From: Stropharia rugosoannulata
Lineage: Eukaryota; Basidiomycota; Agaricomycetes; Agaricales; Strophariaceae
Assembly (NCBI GenBank): GCA_028532985.1
Contig: JANCIK010000006.1
Span: 124,001-188,000 of the forward strand
DNA: 64,000 nucleotides
Direction: 5' to 3'
Shown: positions 30,684 through 43,614 of the stretch, piece after piece
How the letters are laid out: each line of letters begins with the position of its first letter
Position numbering within the stretch: position 1 is the stretch's first letter
The notes under the pieces: model-generated
Databases searched by the model: none
What the model was told of the DNA's origin: nothing
Seen by the model: only the letters and a program-made list of their open reading frames with translations
Position numbers and translations under genes: made by a program

Positions 30684-32202
30684 TCACCAACCCCTGCGAG
30701 CAAAATCCTCCAAAGTGTCCTTCGTAGTCTCGGCTTTCGTGTGATACTTGATGCCGAGGATGCGTTCCTGCTTTGAATGGTTATAGGATATAATATACTT
30801 TTGGGATCCATTGTTTAGCGAAGGATCCCCTCGGTAGATTGAATGACCTGGAAATATATTGTTGGGCAATGAGGCCGCTACGTCCACTATGCCACCATCA
30901 ATACAGTCCACGTTATAGCAAGGGTAAATATATACGTACACCATTCCTGCCAGTTAAAGTTCCCTAGTGTGAGAATCCATGTCAGAACATAGCTACGGCC
31001 TTCCATATAGTGACGGTTCATGCGTACCTGCTGCTACAATTATGCGCTCTCCAGCGGCCTTCGTCTTTTCGAGGGCAAGAACGTGACCCAGCGCTACGTC
31101 TCGAACATCAACCCACTCAGTGGAAGTGAGTAGTTCGGCAGCTGACTTCGGTTCCGTGGCTAGGACAATATTAGTCCACATTTGAAGGGACAAGTTTAAA
31201 TCTTTCAGAGAGGTGATTTCGTGAATTGCAGGCTGTGAATGAAGTTCAAGAGCAATTAGTTCACGTTGATTTTGATTTAAAATCTTGGGGCTTACTCCAA
31301 ACACCTAGAACATACCAGCTAGCTAAAAAATGAGGTGCATGAGTAAAAGGATGAGAACTAACAAATGGTGGGTTTATAACGGATAAGTCCCAGGATATCT
31401 CATTTTTGTGCTCTTGAACGAAGTCCCATGCCGCTAGAGCACCAATTTAGTGAAAGTAAGGGGATAACAATTATACAACACACCTCGCTCCGCTAGAGTT
31501 TTAGACGCTCGGTATATAGTCATGGCATTGGCCTTTTCACCAAGTTCAGCGATTAAGTTCGGACAAAGTTCGTTCCAATCAGCTTCGTTAAATGTGTGGG
31601 GCTCAGGGAGACCAGCAGTAATAATGGCAGCGCATGAGGAGGTGATCACGACTCTCTTGATCTTTTCCCTACACTTAAGGTTAGTCGACTTCTTCAAATC
31701 TCAGTGTGACGCGATGCAGATAGATTCGCACCCATGTTTCAGTGCGCTATTGAGTATTGAAAGAGTCCCATTGACAGCAGGAACAACGAGGTCTGTATAA
31801 ATGGTACTGTAAGCATAAACAATCAGTATTTATTTGAAAATATACCATCTGGATGTCTTGCATTTGGATGAAAGGGCGATGCCGTATGCGCAATGGCATC
31901 GATGCCCTGTACAGCCTCATCAAAAGCACCATTCTATGAGAGGTAAACACGGTGAAAGAATGTCTACGAGAATATGGGCAGACATACCATACCTTTGTTA
32001 TATCATCTACAACTACTGTCGTAAATTTGTCGGAATAACCGAGGTCTGCAAAATAGGAGACAAGAAACTTTGCTTTTTTGGCAGTACGCACTGTTCCGCG
32101 TACACTGTACCCACGCTCAAGCAGTTGGCGCACGACCCACATCGCTATGTAGCCGTTGGCTCCAGTCACAAGAACTTTCTCACCGTGTACAATTTCAGGC
32201 AT
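30684..32202 (-). CDS. Extended-SDR NAD(P)-dependent reductase R1, 351 aa, 9 exons
   Basis: Exons: 32202-31993, 31933-31846, 31792-31732, 31668-31484, 31433-31363, 31304-31296 (9 nt), 31232-31028, 30963-30940 (24 nt), 30886-30684. The dinucleotide-binding VTGANGYIAMWVV, ITSSCAA (catalytic Ser region) and YRASK (Tyr and Lys) place it in the dihydroflavonol-4-reductase/cinnamoyl-CoA reductase/aldehyde reductase branch; these reduce carbonyls with NADPH in the cytosol. Exon lengths are the same as in R2 and R3. A TATA box (TATAAAAAG, 32251-32243) lies about 41 bases upstream. It is divergent from R2. Substrate unknown. Confidence 0.9.
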
Positions 32203-32242
32203 TGCGTAGATAGAGAAATGTCGTCTCTGCTAGCCCTCGAAG

Positions 32243-32251
32243 CTTTTTATA
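32243..32251 (-). promoter_or_regulatory. TATA box of reductase R1
   Basis: TATAAAAAG on the minus strand about 41 bases before the R1 ATG. Confidence 0.55.
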
Positions 32252-32764
32252 CCAGTCTTTATCAGAAGTTGTTAGTAAGGCTTGGAGCGGAATCTCCTGA
32301 TTGTTAGTCACTGGGATGCTTCTGATGACCAAGGAAGTCAAATTTCTTCTGTTCGATTTCCTTATATGACTCACTTTTGCAAGAGTCAACGTCGCATACG
32401 TGCGCGGTCGTATCGGATAGTCATCTTTCTAGGAGTAATACGGTGCTTCCTATGGATAAATTTTCGGACCATGACCAGCACTTTAGACACGGCTAAGTAT
32501 GGTAGATACCCGTACCTTCAGATCTTCAGAGGCTAAGCGTCACGAACCAGCTGGCCCTTTCAATTTAGGCAATTGCTATGTTTAGCACCTCACTTCACAA
32601 GTGGGGGTACTCGGGCCGTAATTTCCGCCCTAAGCGGCCGAACCGGGCATCCGTTATCTTGAAGTCGAAGTTGTCACATAGGTACTTACTTCTTTATTGC
32701 AGCCTACCACTTTCTCAGTCATTAAATACCTTCTGCCAGACAGTACTCAGAGATTAACTCAGCT

Positions 32765-34284
32765 ATGCCTACCGTAGTCAAAGGGGACAAGGTACTGGTT
32801 TCTGGAGCAAATGGATATATCGCTATGTGGGTGGTACGCATGCTCGTTGAGCGTGGGTACGCTGTCAGGGGCACCGTACGCAGTGCTTCGAAAGGCCACT
32901 TTATTCTTTCATATTTTGCTGGACTCGGTTATGCGGACAAAGTTGAGACGGTGGTTGTTGAAGACATTACAAAGGTATATTCTAATTATTAATGCGTCTT
33001 GACATTAATATATTAATTTCGGCTGTTATACAGGAGGGCGCCTTCGATGAAGCAGTCCAGGGCGTGGATGCTATCGCACACACAGCGTCTCCCTTTCATC
33101 CAGATGCAAAGAGACCGGACGGTGAATTGCGGTTCACTTCCATATGCAATCCATCTTACCTTCACCCTCTGCAGATCTCATTATCCCTGCTGTAGATGGA
33201 ACACTTAACATGCTCCGTAGTGCACTTAAACACGGGTACGCTAATAATCATACTCAGAGAGCACATGAATACTAACTCAAACTCACAGACAAAAGCTCAA
33301 GCGTATCGTCGTAACGTCCTCTTGCGCAGCAGTCCTCACAATGGGACTGCCCGAACCGAAGATCTTTAGCGAGGCGGACTGGAATGAACTCTCTCCACGC
33401 GAGGTCTCAGAGCAAGGGGATAACGCACCACCTATGACTATCTATCGTGCTTCGAAAACTTTGGCTGAGAAAGGTGAGCTAAATGGTCTTTAGCTTATGA
33501 GTGCATCGGTGATAACAACTGTGGGTACCAGCGGCATGGAGCTTCGTAGAACAGCATCAGAAAAAAATATCATGGGATCTCTCCGTTATAAATCCACCTT
33601 TTGTGAGTTATCTATAACTTTGAATTATACTTTATCACACCATTGACGTCATTGCTCCAGGTTTTTGGCGTGAGCATCTTTACAGTTACGTTATTTTAGC
33701 CCTGTGAGCTAACAGATTCGTCCACGACTAACTGATAGCCCCCCATACATGACGTCCGGTCTTTAGCAGAGATCAACCTGTCCCTAAAACTGTGGGTCAA
33801 CATGGTCTTTGCCTCGGACTCAAAAACCCCAGAAGAACTACTTGCTTCAAATGCATGGGTGGATGTGCGAGATGTTGCAGTGGCACACGCACTTGCTCTC
33901 GAGAAGCCAGACGCAGGTGGAGAGCGTATAATTACTTCCGCAGGTATGTTGACCGCATGACAACTTTCCCATGCGTATCAATCTCTATTTTTGTCCGTCC
34001 TAGGAACATTCAACTGGCAAGAATGGCGTAGGTCTGTTTCATTAGTGGGGGAACTTCCCGCTCATATACACTCTGCTATAGTTGACTCTGCTAACTCTCT
34101 TCCACATAACCCACTGCCTAACCACAAACTATATAAGGGCGACCCTGCTCTACTTGATGGTAAGCAGAAGTATCTCATTGATTATGATCCGTCGAAGCAG
34201 GCCCGTATACTTGGTGTAAAGTTTCGAGCAAAGGACGAGACAACAAGAGACACGTTAGAGGACTTTGCTCAGAGAGGATGGTGA
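32765..34284 (+). CDS. Extended-SDR reductase R2, 351 aa, 9 exons
   Basis: Exons: 32765-32974, 33034-33121, 33175-33235, 33289-33473, 33532-33602, 33661-33669 (9 nt, Val-Phe-Gly), 33739-33943, 34004-34027, 34082-34284. The key sites are VSGANGYIAMWVV, VTSSCAAV and YRASK. All junctions keep phase and no stop is met. The start is shared with R1 by alignment (MPTVVKGDK). R1 and R2 are divergent with 562 bp between ATGs, so they may share regulation. The ends of R2 and R4 are tail to tail, 201 bp apart. Confidence 0.9.
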
Positions 34285-34485
34285 ACAAATAAGAGTCTCA
34301 AGGCATTTGTGTATTAGTACATATTCGCCAATAGGAAAACCTCAAATCAATAACTTGATATGTTCTTCGAACTTCATACTTCACCGGTCACCATTCACAT
34401 TATTTAGAATAACTGAAGTACAGAGTATCTCATATCCTAGTTATGGTACACTCTCTTTAAACTCGCCGGACTCTGCGACGTCCTA

Positions 34486-36016
34486 TCACCATCCCCTCGA
34501 CGAAAACTCCTCTAACGTATCTTTTGTAGTCTCTACTTTAGTATGGTACTTGATCCCAAGGATGCGAGCCTCTTTGGCGGTGTCGTAGTCTATCATGTAT
34601 TTTGCAGGCTCGGCAAGTAGAGAAGGAACTCCTCTATACAGGGTATGATTTGGAAGAGGGTTTACTCGAAGGCTTGCAGCTGCATCAACTGTCAATGGAT
34701 GTCAGCACAACAAACACAGGTATTACAATGTCGATTCGACGATTTGACGTACGCCATTCCTGCCAGTTATATGGACCTGTGAAAATAATTATTAAGACTG
34801 GATATTGGTAATGGGAAAACATACCAGCTGTGACTACAATTCTCTCTCCACCTGCATTCTGTTTTTCCAGAGCCAAAACATGAGCCAGTGCAGCGTCTCG
34901 GACATCGACCCATGTTTGCGACTTGAGTAGCTCGACGACGCTCTTTTCTTCAGTAGCGAATAACATATTGGTCCAAACATTAACGGATTGGTTGAGTGAA
35001 TTCAGGGATTTTACGTCATGAATCGGGGGCTAGACATTGTTATCTTCAGCGACTGGTACGTAGTAAGTTTGGCTGGGATGACAGTTTTACTCACACCGTA
35101 AATCTGTCAAACAAGCCATGAGAACACCTGCTGAGTGTCACACATACTCATTGACTCGAATACAGTACGTACATATGGCGGATTGATGGTACATAGGTCC
35201 CATGAGAGTTTCTCAGAATGCTGCTTGACAAAGTCCCATGCCGCTTGATGTTTATAACTCATGTTAGGCAGCCAATCGTCGTTTTTAAACACAAAAGCAC
35301 ACACCTCTTTCTGCAAGTGTTTTAGACGCTCGGTAGATCGTTAGAGGGTGGGTCTTATCACCAAGCTCCGTGACTTCACGCGGTGATTGCTCATTCCAGT
35401 CGGTCTCACTGTATATCTTTGGTTCAGGAAGGCCTTCAACCTCAATTGCCGCGGTAGAGGATGTTACTACAACGCGCTTGACGCTCTTGCTATTAAGATT
35501 ACAACACATTAGCGGCTCTAAGCGTTTCCTCCGTATGATCTACATACCCATGGATAGAAGCGCTGCGAAGGATGCTTAATGTCCCATTGACAGCAGGAAT
35601 AATAAGATCTAAGTGGAATTATTAAGATCATTACGGGACTTTTTAGAGGGATATGGTAATAATACCATCGGGCGTCTTTGCATTGGGATGAAATGGAGAA
35701 GCTGTATGAGCAATTGCATCTACGTCTTTGACTTCATCGAATGCGCCATCCTACTCGACAGAGTATAGTTATTAATGGGTTCTGCACAAATACATGCATG
35801 AGTAACCTTAGTAATATCCTCGACTAAGACCGTCTCAAGTGCATTCTTGTATCCAAGGTTTTCAAAGTACTTGTCCAGAAACTGTGCCTTGGAAGCGTTA
35901 CGCACTGCTGCACGCACTGTATAACCGCGCTCCAGAAGTGTGCGGACAACCCACATAGCTAGGAATCCATTTGCGCCAGAAACAAGGACCCTGTTTCCTG
36001 TATCAATTGTTGGCAT
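34486..36016 (-). CDS. Extended-SDR reductase R4, 350 aa, 9 exons
   Basis: Exons: 36016-35807, 35750-35666, 35608-35548, 35489-35305, 35243-35173, 35103-35095 (9 nt, Ile-Tyr-Gly), 35029-34825, 34776-34753, 34688-34486. It is one codon shorter than R1-R3 in exon 2. Motifs: VSGANGFLAMWVV, VTSSTAA and YRASK. The catalytic-region Cys of the paralogues is Thr here. TATAAAG lies at 36081-36075, 59 bases upstream. It pairs divergently with R3 across 1146 bp. Confidence 0.9.
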
Positions 36017-36074
36017 ATCTCTTCGAGGTAAGAGATAGAGTTAGTATAGGGGAAGACTCTAGCTCTGCGCCTGA

Positions 36075-36081
36075 CTTTATA
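36075..36081 (-). promoter_or_regulatory. TATA box of reductase R4
   Basis: TATAAAG on the minus strand, 59 bases before the R4 start. Confidence 0.55.
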
Positions 36082-37162
36082 CTGGCGGTGCACTGCATTT
36101 GCGTGTGATGAATTTGATCCCAGAAGCTCAGTCAGATAGGGCCTTTACGCCACACCTCGCTGGTCTGTACCCAAGAAGCCCGAATGTGACAGTGTCAGTC
36201 TATTTTGCTTTTATACAGTTAGTGCAATACAGTCGGAGCCTTACTACAGCACTCTGGGAGAAGATGCCGCGATATTATTGGTACTCAGGCTTCGTCGCAC
36301 CATGTCAATGTATTACTTCCTTTCCCATGACGATATCTGCCTGCATTGCAAGTTTCCTGGCATGTGTCCGTACACTTGAGCCTATCATCTATTATGTGGT
36401 GCCTGTTGTATGATAATCGGTTTGTTAAATTTAAAACGTCAGATTAAAACACCTCAGTACGAACTACAACTTTCGCTGCATATTTTTGTAGCTGTTAATC
36501 ACAAGGCGAAACGGTACGGTTCAGACGAACATACCTTGAAGGAAGCCCTTAATGGATGTACTTCAATATTATCCGCTTGGCTTTGTCAAATCTGTGGCAC
36601 AACGGTCTCCTGGATTTGAACAGTGGTTGAAGTACGACGTCACCGACGCATTCCCGAACTGCAGACTAGTAAAGGTTTCTCTGTCACTAGAGGCAGGACG
36701 AGACCAGTTCCATAGGAGAATAGCGATCAAATATGTAGACTGTAGAGTAGACTGATAAGCATCGGGCAGCCTGAGCGCGTCATTGTCGAACCCAAGTTGA
36801 ACCACAATGCCAAATGGATAATTTTGTATTACGTTGGCCCCGACAGGAACATGCGGATATTTCTATTCAAACTCATTAACTAACAACTCATGTTGAGTTC
36901 ACAACTCGCAATCTCCGACATACGTTAATGATGGTCTATCACTTCAAATTATTCTTGCAATTCCCTTGAACCGCCGCTCACGGAACGTATTTGTCAGCAT
37001 CTGGCAGCTTGATGAATAATACATCCTGCCTGACTTGACAAATACTCCCCTTGTCCCCTAATTTGGCAAGTCCTTATCAGCGTGAAGATACAAATGAAAT
37101 AAACCTTCTTGCGGAACGCGATCGAAAGCTTCTGTCCTCATCTTCCTATTCCACCTAAAACA
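36082..37162. other. Divergent intergenic region between R4 and R3
   Basis: About 1.1 kb with only short frames; no gene seen. It should hold the promoters of both reductases. Confidence 0.6.
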
Positions 37163-38680
37163 ATGCCAACAATCAACAAAGGGGACAAAGTCCTGGTATC
37201 TGGAGCCAACGGATACCTCGCGATGTGGGTCGTACGCACTCTTCTAGAGCGCGGGTATGCTGTTCGTGGCACCGTGCGCAGCGCATCAAAAGCGGTATAT
37301 GTAGAAAAGTACTTTGCGGGTCTTGGATACGCAGATAAAGTGGAGATCGTTGTAGTAGACGATATTACCAAGGCACGTAATAACTCGAACTGTCAGATAT
37401 AAGTTATCCGTTAACCTGACATAGGAAGGTGCATTTGACGAGGCAGTCAAGGGCATAGATGCTATTGCGCATACCGCATCGCCATTCCATCCCAACGCAA
37501 AGAAACCGGATGGTGAGTCGTGCTTTGTTGCCCTTATAGTACCACCTTCATGTATGTGTCGCACAGATCTTATCGTACCCGCGGTTAATGGTACACTGAG
37601 TATCCTCCACAGCGCTCTGAAGAACGGGTAAGATCGCGTTTGAACATGCAAGGAAATATCTTGGTGACAATCTTCTTGGTGTAGCCAACAGGTCAAGCGC
37701 GTCGTCATTACGTCTTCATGTGCTGCCGTAGGCTCTGCAGGTCTACCCGAGCCAGTAGTGTTTAGCGAGAAAGACTGGAACGAAGACTCGCCCCAAGCAG
37801 TAGCTGAACAAGGAGATAAAACTCACCCTATGACGATCTACCGCGCCTCGAAGACTCTAGCCGAGAAAGGTTTGTTAACCACATGTTTATCATAACGCGG
37901 AAGTAACTGACCATATCCTTTAGCCGCATGGAAATTTGCAGAAGAGCATAAAAGCGAAGTATCATGGGACATAAGTGTCATCAACCCACCATTCGTAAGT
38001 GTTGCCCAACTTCACAAGAGAAATTATATTGAGCAATTCATTTACATTTACAGGTCTTTGGGGTACGCTGTTTTTCGAGTCTATATCAAGGGAAGCACTG
38101 ATATTCGTCTGCGATTCTATGCACATTAGCCACCAATTCACGAGGTTTCTTCTCTCAAAGAACTGAATCTGTCTGTTTACCTATGGGCCAACGCAGTCCT
38201 CGCAACGGAGCCCAAACCAGCCTCTGAGCTTCTGAACTCTCAGGCCTGGGTCGATGTGCGTGACGCTGCGTTGGGCCACAACCTTGCACTGGAGAAGGCG
38301 GAAGCAGGTGGAGAGCGCATCATCGTTGCAGCAGGTATGAGATAACTCGATCCGTAGACATTACTTCACCAAACTTATCATGTTTTGCACAGGCCCATAC
38401 AACTGGCAGGAATGGCGTAAGTTATTCGTCACTTAAATGAAGGATGCAATAACTAATAGACATACTGGGACTATTAGTCGACGAAGCAGCGGCTCTGCCG
38501 ACTAACCCCCTGCCTAATCATAAGCTATACAGGGGCACTCCTGAGTTACTCGACGGGACCCAAAAGTATTTGATCAATTACGATACCTCGAAGCAGGCCC
38601 GCATTCTTGGCATCAAGCTCCATTCAAAGCAAGAGACGACAAAAGACACCTTGGAGGAGTTCGCGAAGAGGGGTTGGTAA
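37163..38680 (+). CDS. Extended-SDR reductase R3, 351 aa, 9 exons, first intron GC-AG
   Basis: Exons: 37163-37372, 37425-37512, 37567-37627, 37685-37869, 37924-37994, 38054-38062 (9 nt, Val-Phe-Gly), 38130-38334, 38393-38416, 38478-38680. Motifs: VSGANGYLAMWVV, ITSSCAAV and YRASK. Exon 1 must end after AAG to match its paralogues, but the next bases are GCACGT, so intron 1 uses a GC donor. Reading it this way gives DDITK|EGAFDEAV, exactly like R2; the nearest GT donor would lose the conserved EG. Confidence 0.9.
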
Positions 38681-38889
38681 ATTTAGGTTAACATACCCTA
38701 CGAGCATTGTTAATGAAAAACGTTCCTGTTCAAGTGATCATATGTATTTGCTCGATTGTGCGCACAAAGGAGTGTTTTCTATGCAAACCGTCATTTACTG
38801 TATGAAATGTTCCCAGAACATTGCACTGGAGTCAGTTGTTATCCTATCAAGTGGAACTGGGATAAACTCACATGGAAGCCGTGCTACCA

Positions 38890-39939
38890 TTACCACGGAA
38901 GATGGGTACCGTCTATGTTCACAAATTCCCCGCCTTCCTTCTCGCGGGTGGACTCATCGACAACCTTAAGAAGCTGTACAGAAGCAGCTGACACGGACTG
39001 GGATCCATAATTCTCAACTAGTTCCCTCAGAGCGGAACTCGCATCCTTCCCTTTTTGCACTGGATTACGTTGGTGAATGTCTAAAATACTATGTTAGGGA
39101 GAAACTGTGTTACGCACGCATGTCAGTTTCAACGATGCCCGGTGCGAATGGGAAAGCAACTAGACATAATGGCGCGGTGAGGTTCACTTAAGAGCGACGT
39201 GGCAGGACTTGGTAAACATACTGAGCCATTCATTCTCGAAATGAATCTTCCTGGTGACCCAATTGAGTGCGGCTTTGCTTATTCCATACGCTGTATTTTC
39301 GAGTGGGAGTGCAGAGCCTGGGCCGTCTAAACCGCCAGCTAGACTGCTTATCGGAATGAAACGAGGGTGTTGACTCTTCCTGAGGAGCTGATACATACTC
39401 TGGAAGAGTATGACCGGTCCTGTAACATTGATCTTGAGGATGATCAAAATACAGACGGAAAAAAATGTTGAGAGGTAAGTAACGTACTCGAAAATGCTTG
39501 TTCAAAGACTCCGGATCAATCTCAGAAACCGCGGGCGTGGGCTCTCCAATTGCTGGTGTTTTGAAGCTGTTCTTAGTCTTCTCTCAGTATACCATGCCAT
39601 ATTGGAATAGACGCACCGGCATTTGCGATAACAGTGTCAACGCGACCGTGCCTCGCTTTTATCTGGAGCGCGACTGTCTTAGCACCTTCTACATCCGCGG
39701 ATTCGAGTTTAACAATGACAAGTCTCTCTGGATGTCTTGATTGGAGCTCATGCAGCCTATCTGCTGCCTCCGGGTTGCGAGCTGCGGCGTAGACAAATGC
39801 AGTATCATGCTTTGTCAGTATCTCTATGACCAGACCGAGTCCTAGATGGTATTACTTATCGTACCTTCAAATTACAGCGAATGACCGTACCTATACCCCG
39901 ATTTGAACCAGAGACAAGGTATACAGTGGATGGCGCCAT
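38890..39939 (-). CDS. Classical short-chain dehydrogenase/reductase, 266 aa, 6 exons
   Basis: Exons: 39939-39891, 39841-39613, 39566-39488, 39432-39222, 39159-39118, 39080-38890, total 801 nt in frame. The cofactor-binding VSGSNRGIG, the IANAG motif, the catalytic Ser in IPISSLAGG and Tyr/Lys in AYGISKAALNW are all present, as is the family's PGIVETDM loop. The second exon must end with a GTCTAT donor for the frame to close; a stronger-looking GTGCGT four bases earlier would break it. It resembles fungal ketoreductases of the norsolorinic-acid-reductase-like group; substrate unknown. It lies tail to tail with R3. Confidence 0.88.
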
Positions 39940-41888
39940 CGCGAATTCCACGACTGCAGCGCTGTGACAGTATTCCGTACTTATAGGGATGGCATAGGTG
40001 CTAATTTTGAGCGTGTCAACAGAGACTTGCGCGCTGTGTGGTGCTCATGCACATGAGTTGGTCATATGCTCCTTCGCTCGCCTCCTCTTTCGATCGTTCC
40101 TTTTGGGTACGCCTGCTTGAAACAAGTTTTGGGTTCTGGGGAGGGCCACTCTTAAGCTTCATGAGTGAATGATACAGCATAATTGAACCAGGAGATACAT
40201 CCCCTACAATGGTTGGGGGTAAAGAAGTCGAAGGATGTCATGCATGTCATGTTTTGTATAGTCGTTGTGAGAGAGTGGCTGCACTGGCTGGTGTCGAATT
40301 TAAGTGGCGTGAGAATATACTAATGAACGTTTGCGGCTTGCCCGATCCGAGCTCGTTTCAAGTTCATTTAGCGTTATAACACAGCCAGAAGGCGCCGACC
40401 GATGTAGATTAACACTTGCTTATATATTGGCAGCGTAAAGGCGGTGCTGCGTCTCATAGGCAACTTGCGGCCCAGAAGGAGAAAAATACGACAATATTGA
40501 AGGCAGTTCAACGGCCTTCAAGTTAGAAAGTGCCACTGTACATTTTAGCGGGTTCAATATTTGGCTCTGGAGTCCAGTGACTAAAATGTACTTTGTATCA
40601 GGAGCTCTAGATTATCCAGGGCTCAGGAGCACTTGCTCAAGTAATACTCCATTGCTAACGGTGTCGTTACAGTTCTGTGATGAACGTTGTCCGAAGCATG
40701 GGAACAAAGTCCCTTTGGTAGACTCGATAGATTTGAGCATGTTATTCCTCCATACATCCGACATATTTTGACGTACTGGAGTTACACTGCAGCCTACTCA
40801 CCCAGACACGGACTGATATTCGGAAGAAAATGATGGGTACCCTGTGAGGTGCCTTACAGATCAAGCGCGGTGTACAGAGAACTGCTGATAGCTAACTACG
40901 GTATTAACAAATATAGAGTGTGATGAAATGTATTCGAAAAGTACTTATCATCCGGGTGTGGGCGGGCGAGGGAGGGCGCAGAGCGCCGGTCACTATATTG
41001 ACACCATTACGTTCTAAAAATAAACCAGTACGCAGAATAACGCACAAGTTTTTAGTCCTGACCACGGCGCTTTTTATGAAGGCGTCGATCGGTGAACGAT
41101 TGCGTCTACGTTCATGAATCCCTAATTCAGTTGATGTGAAGTAAATCGGTCCTTTGCACTGACACCAGGTTTGTTCAAAATTAGCTCGTCTCGGAGCCGT
41201 GATGACCCCGGCGTTGTACGACCATCAACCAGGAAAAGAATGGGCGCAGAAAATGGTGTGTTATGTACCCCTTGTGTTACTCACTACTTTCAAAGAAGGA
41301 AATATGGAACTGCCGAGCGTTGCGATGATGTATGAAACAAAACAAACACAATCCGAAGCACATGTTGTGGAGACTGAACTCCAATTACTGATAGTGTGTA
41401 CCAACTTGGCACGCCTGCTAGTACTATTCTTGAACGTACTTGAACGTAATTAGTCAAAGATATCAGTACATCATGCAATTGTAAACCATGCATCACATTG
41501 AGCAAAAATCATAGAACAAGGTAAGGAAATATTATTCAACTTATTACTAGAGCCTATATTCAAACTAGTAGAATACTTAAGTACTTGAGCAGCACAATAG
41601 TAACCGTGTTTAGTTCACGGATTTAGATTATATCATAGGATCAGCTGCTGTAACTCCGTAATGCTTTCGAAATCGTGAAACTTGTGACTTCAAACTGTGA
41701 AGTTCCCCTTTTATCTGACAAATGATGAACTGTAGTATTCAATAGGTATGTAGCAGACCGGTAGATTGTGCTGCAGGGCCGAACGGCATCTCATTTATAG
41801 GGGGTCATATATAAAACTAAAGTCATTCCACGACGGTCGGAGGACCCAACCTCAGCCTCCCCGTCAGTCATTCCAGTGCGTAGAGACG
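39940..41888. other. Intergenic, no gene seen
   Basis: Short frames only, none with motif or splice support. Confidence 0.5.
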
Positions 41889-43614
41889 ATGTCAAATACC
41901 ACAACCCTTCCGCCAATTCCTCCGGATATTGCAGCATTGTATGTGATTATCCTTGCGCGTTCAAGAGTTTATGTTAACTTGAGGTAATGGCTGTCTAGAA
42001 CATCACCGCAGGTATAATGATTTACGCTTCTTGTGCTAGGCGTGGTCCGCTCATCAAGCAATATACTACAGTTGATTGGAACAATTATGAACTTCATGCT
42101 ATTTGGTGTTTTATCGGTTCAGACTTGTAAGAAGATCGGTTGCCTGCCGTATAATATTGATAGTGCAATAACACGACTCTTTAATCTAGACGTGTACTAT
42201 CTACACTTCCCCGATGATAACATTCGAAATAAAGCATTGGGTACGCCTACTTCCAGTTCTCAAGACATATGTGCGCTAATATCTGCAAGTTTACGGGGTA
42301 TATATTTCTGAGGTGGTGCAAACCGCAATGAATGGCGCCGACTTGTACTTCTGGTACGCACGATCGCCTCTTACTCCTTCAACCCCCTGTAGTGATCCAT
42401 TGAATATTGAAGGTTTGGCACTGGCTTCGGGAATCTGAACCACCTGTCCAATGTGAACTTGACTCCATTCGATACTCCAATTATATGCGGTCTTATGGCT
42501 GCTGTGGTTCAATCCTTCTTTGCGTATCGTATTTACACATTGAGAAAGTCCTACCTATGGATATGCATCTTAATTGTCCTCGTCAGTCATGTCCCGTTTG
42601 TCTTTCAAGATATTTCTACTGACTTTCTTTAGACAGCGCTTGTTCAAACTGTGGGCGCTATGGGTGTGGGATACAGGGTATGTACTTGCTGCGTTTCAGA
42701 CACCTGTGCCCACAATCTTTTTTGCTTCTTTGTAGGCCTTCAAACTCCAGGCCTTTCCTCGTTTCCACGAGAACAAGTTCTTTCCCCAATCGTTTGACGT
42801 AGGTTCAGTTACAAAAACCTTGGCATTGACTCTATATCACTAAATCATTACATTGAATGTTAGGTTTGGCTGATCGGTGATACCGTATGCGACATTCTCA
42901 TTGCAGGAACTATGATTTGGATTGTAAGCTTCCCTTTTTTATTCATTTGAACAGAGGTCTTGTCTAACAAAGCTTGACAGTTCCACAAGACGCGGAAAGA
43001 GAGCAGTAATCATGGGACTCGAATACTTGGAAGACTCGTTCGCTTAATTGTTGAGACAAATGCCTTGACAGGTAAGCTAATGATGAGCGCCTATAAGACC
43101 GTGAAGTATAACTGATTGATGATCAGCTGGTATGGCTCTGGTATCATTTATCTTGTACGCTGCCCTTCCAGTAAGCACGCATATTTATCATCTATGCTCT
43201 TCTTGCTCATACACTTTTAGACAAGCAGCCTATTTACGTGCACGTAAGTAGTCTTACTTATCCGGCTTTATGCGAGACCTGACATGATGATCATACTTCT
43301 TCATCAAAAGCACGCTCATCATGGGGAAACTGTGAGTAAAAACTTACCATGTTCCGCTCCAATCTTATAACCCTCTTTTGAAGATATTCCAATACTCTGC
43401 TTGTCACATTTAACAACCGCATTGTCATGAGGAACATGAATCACCACAGTCCATTCAATAGCAGATCTAGCGACAGGATGCCGGTCAAGTCTCGTGACCG
43501 CCCCTCACAGTCCATCAGCGAGACCAATACGTTTCGGTTGGCGTCTAGCGGCTTTTCTGTCCAGCCTGTAAACGCGGACGGTTACGAGTTAGGGGTAAGC
43601 ATGAAACCAAATTA
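41889..43614 (+). CDS. DUF6534-type multi-pass membrane protein, about 13 exons, first junction unresolved
   Basis: Exons 2-13 fit in phase: 42040-42126, 42190-42240, 42290-42353, 42413-42581, 42633-42677, 42736-42798, 42864-42923, 42981-43071, 43127-43170, 43221-43243, 43311-43331, 43383-43614. The text is typical of this large basidiomycete family: MSNTTTLPPIPPDIAAL, FMLFGVLSVQTYVYYLHFP, FGTGFGNLNHLSNVNLTPFD, SFFAYRIYTL, LVRLIVETNALTAGMALVSF and YSNTLLVTFNNRIVMRN, then a Ser-rich tail. Seven transmembrane helices are expected. Function is unknown in the family. Exon 1 (from 41889) does not join exon 2 in phase by any GT donor I can find, so the 5' end may carry an indel. Confidence 0.82.

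Noticed and set aside
29680..39939. Secondary-metabolite biosynthetic cluster
   Set aside because: Only tailoring-type enzymes are present; no PKS, NRPS, terpene synthase or RiPP precursor could be found.
41889..42039. Complete N-terminus for the DUF6534 gene
   Set aside because: No donor in exon 1 gives the phase that exon 2 needs, so I do not assert a finished start.
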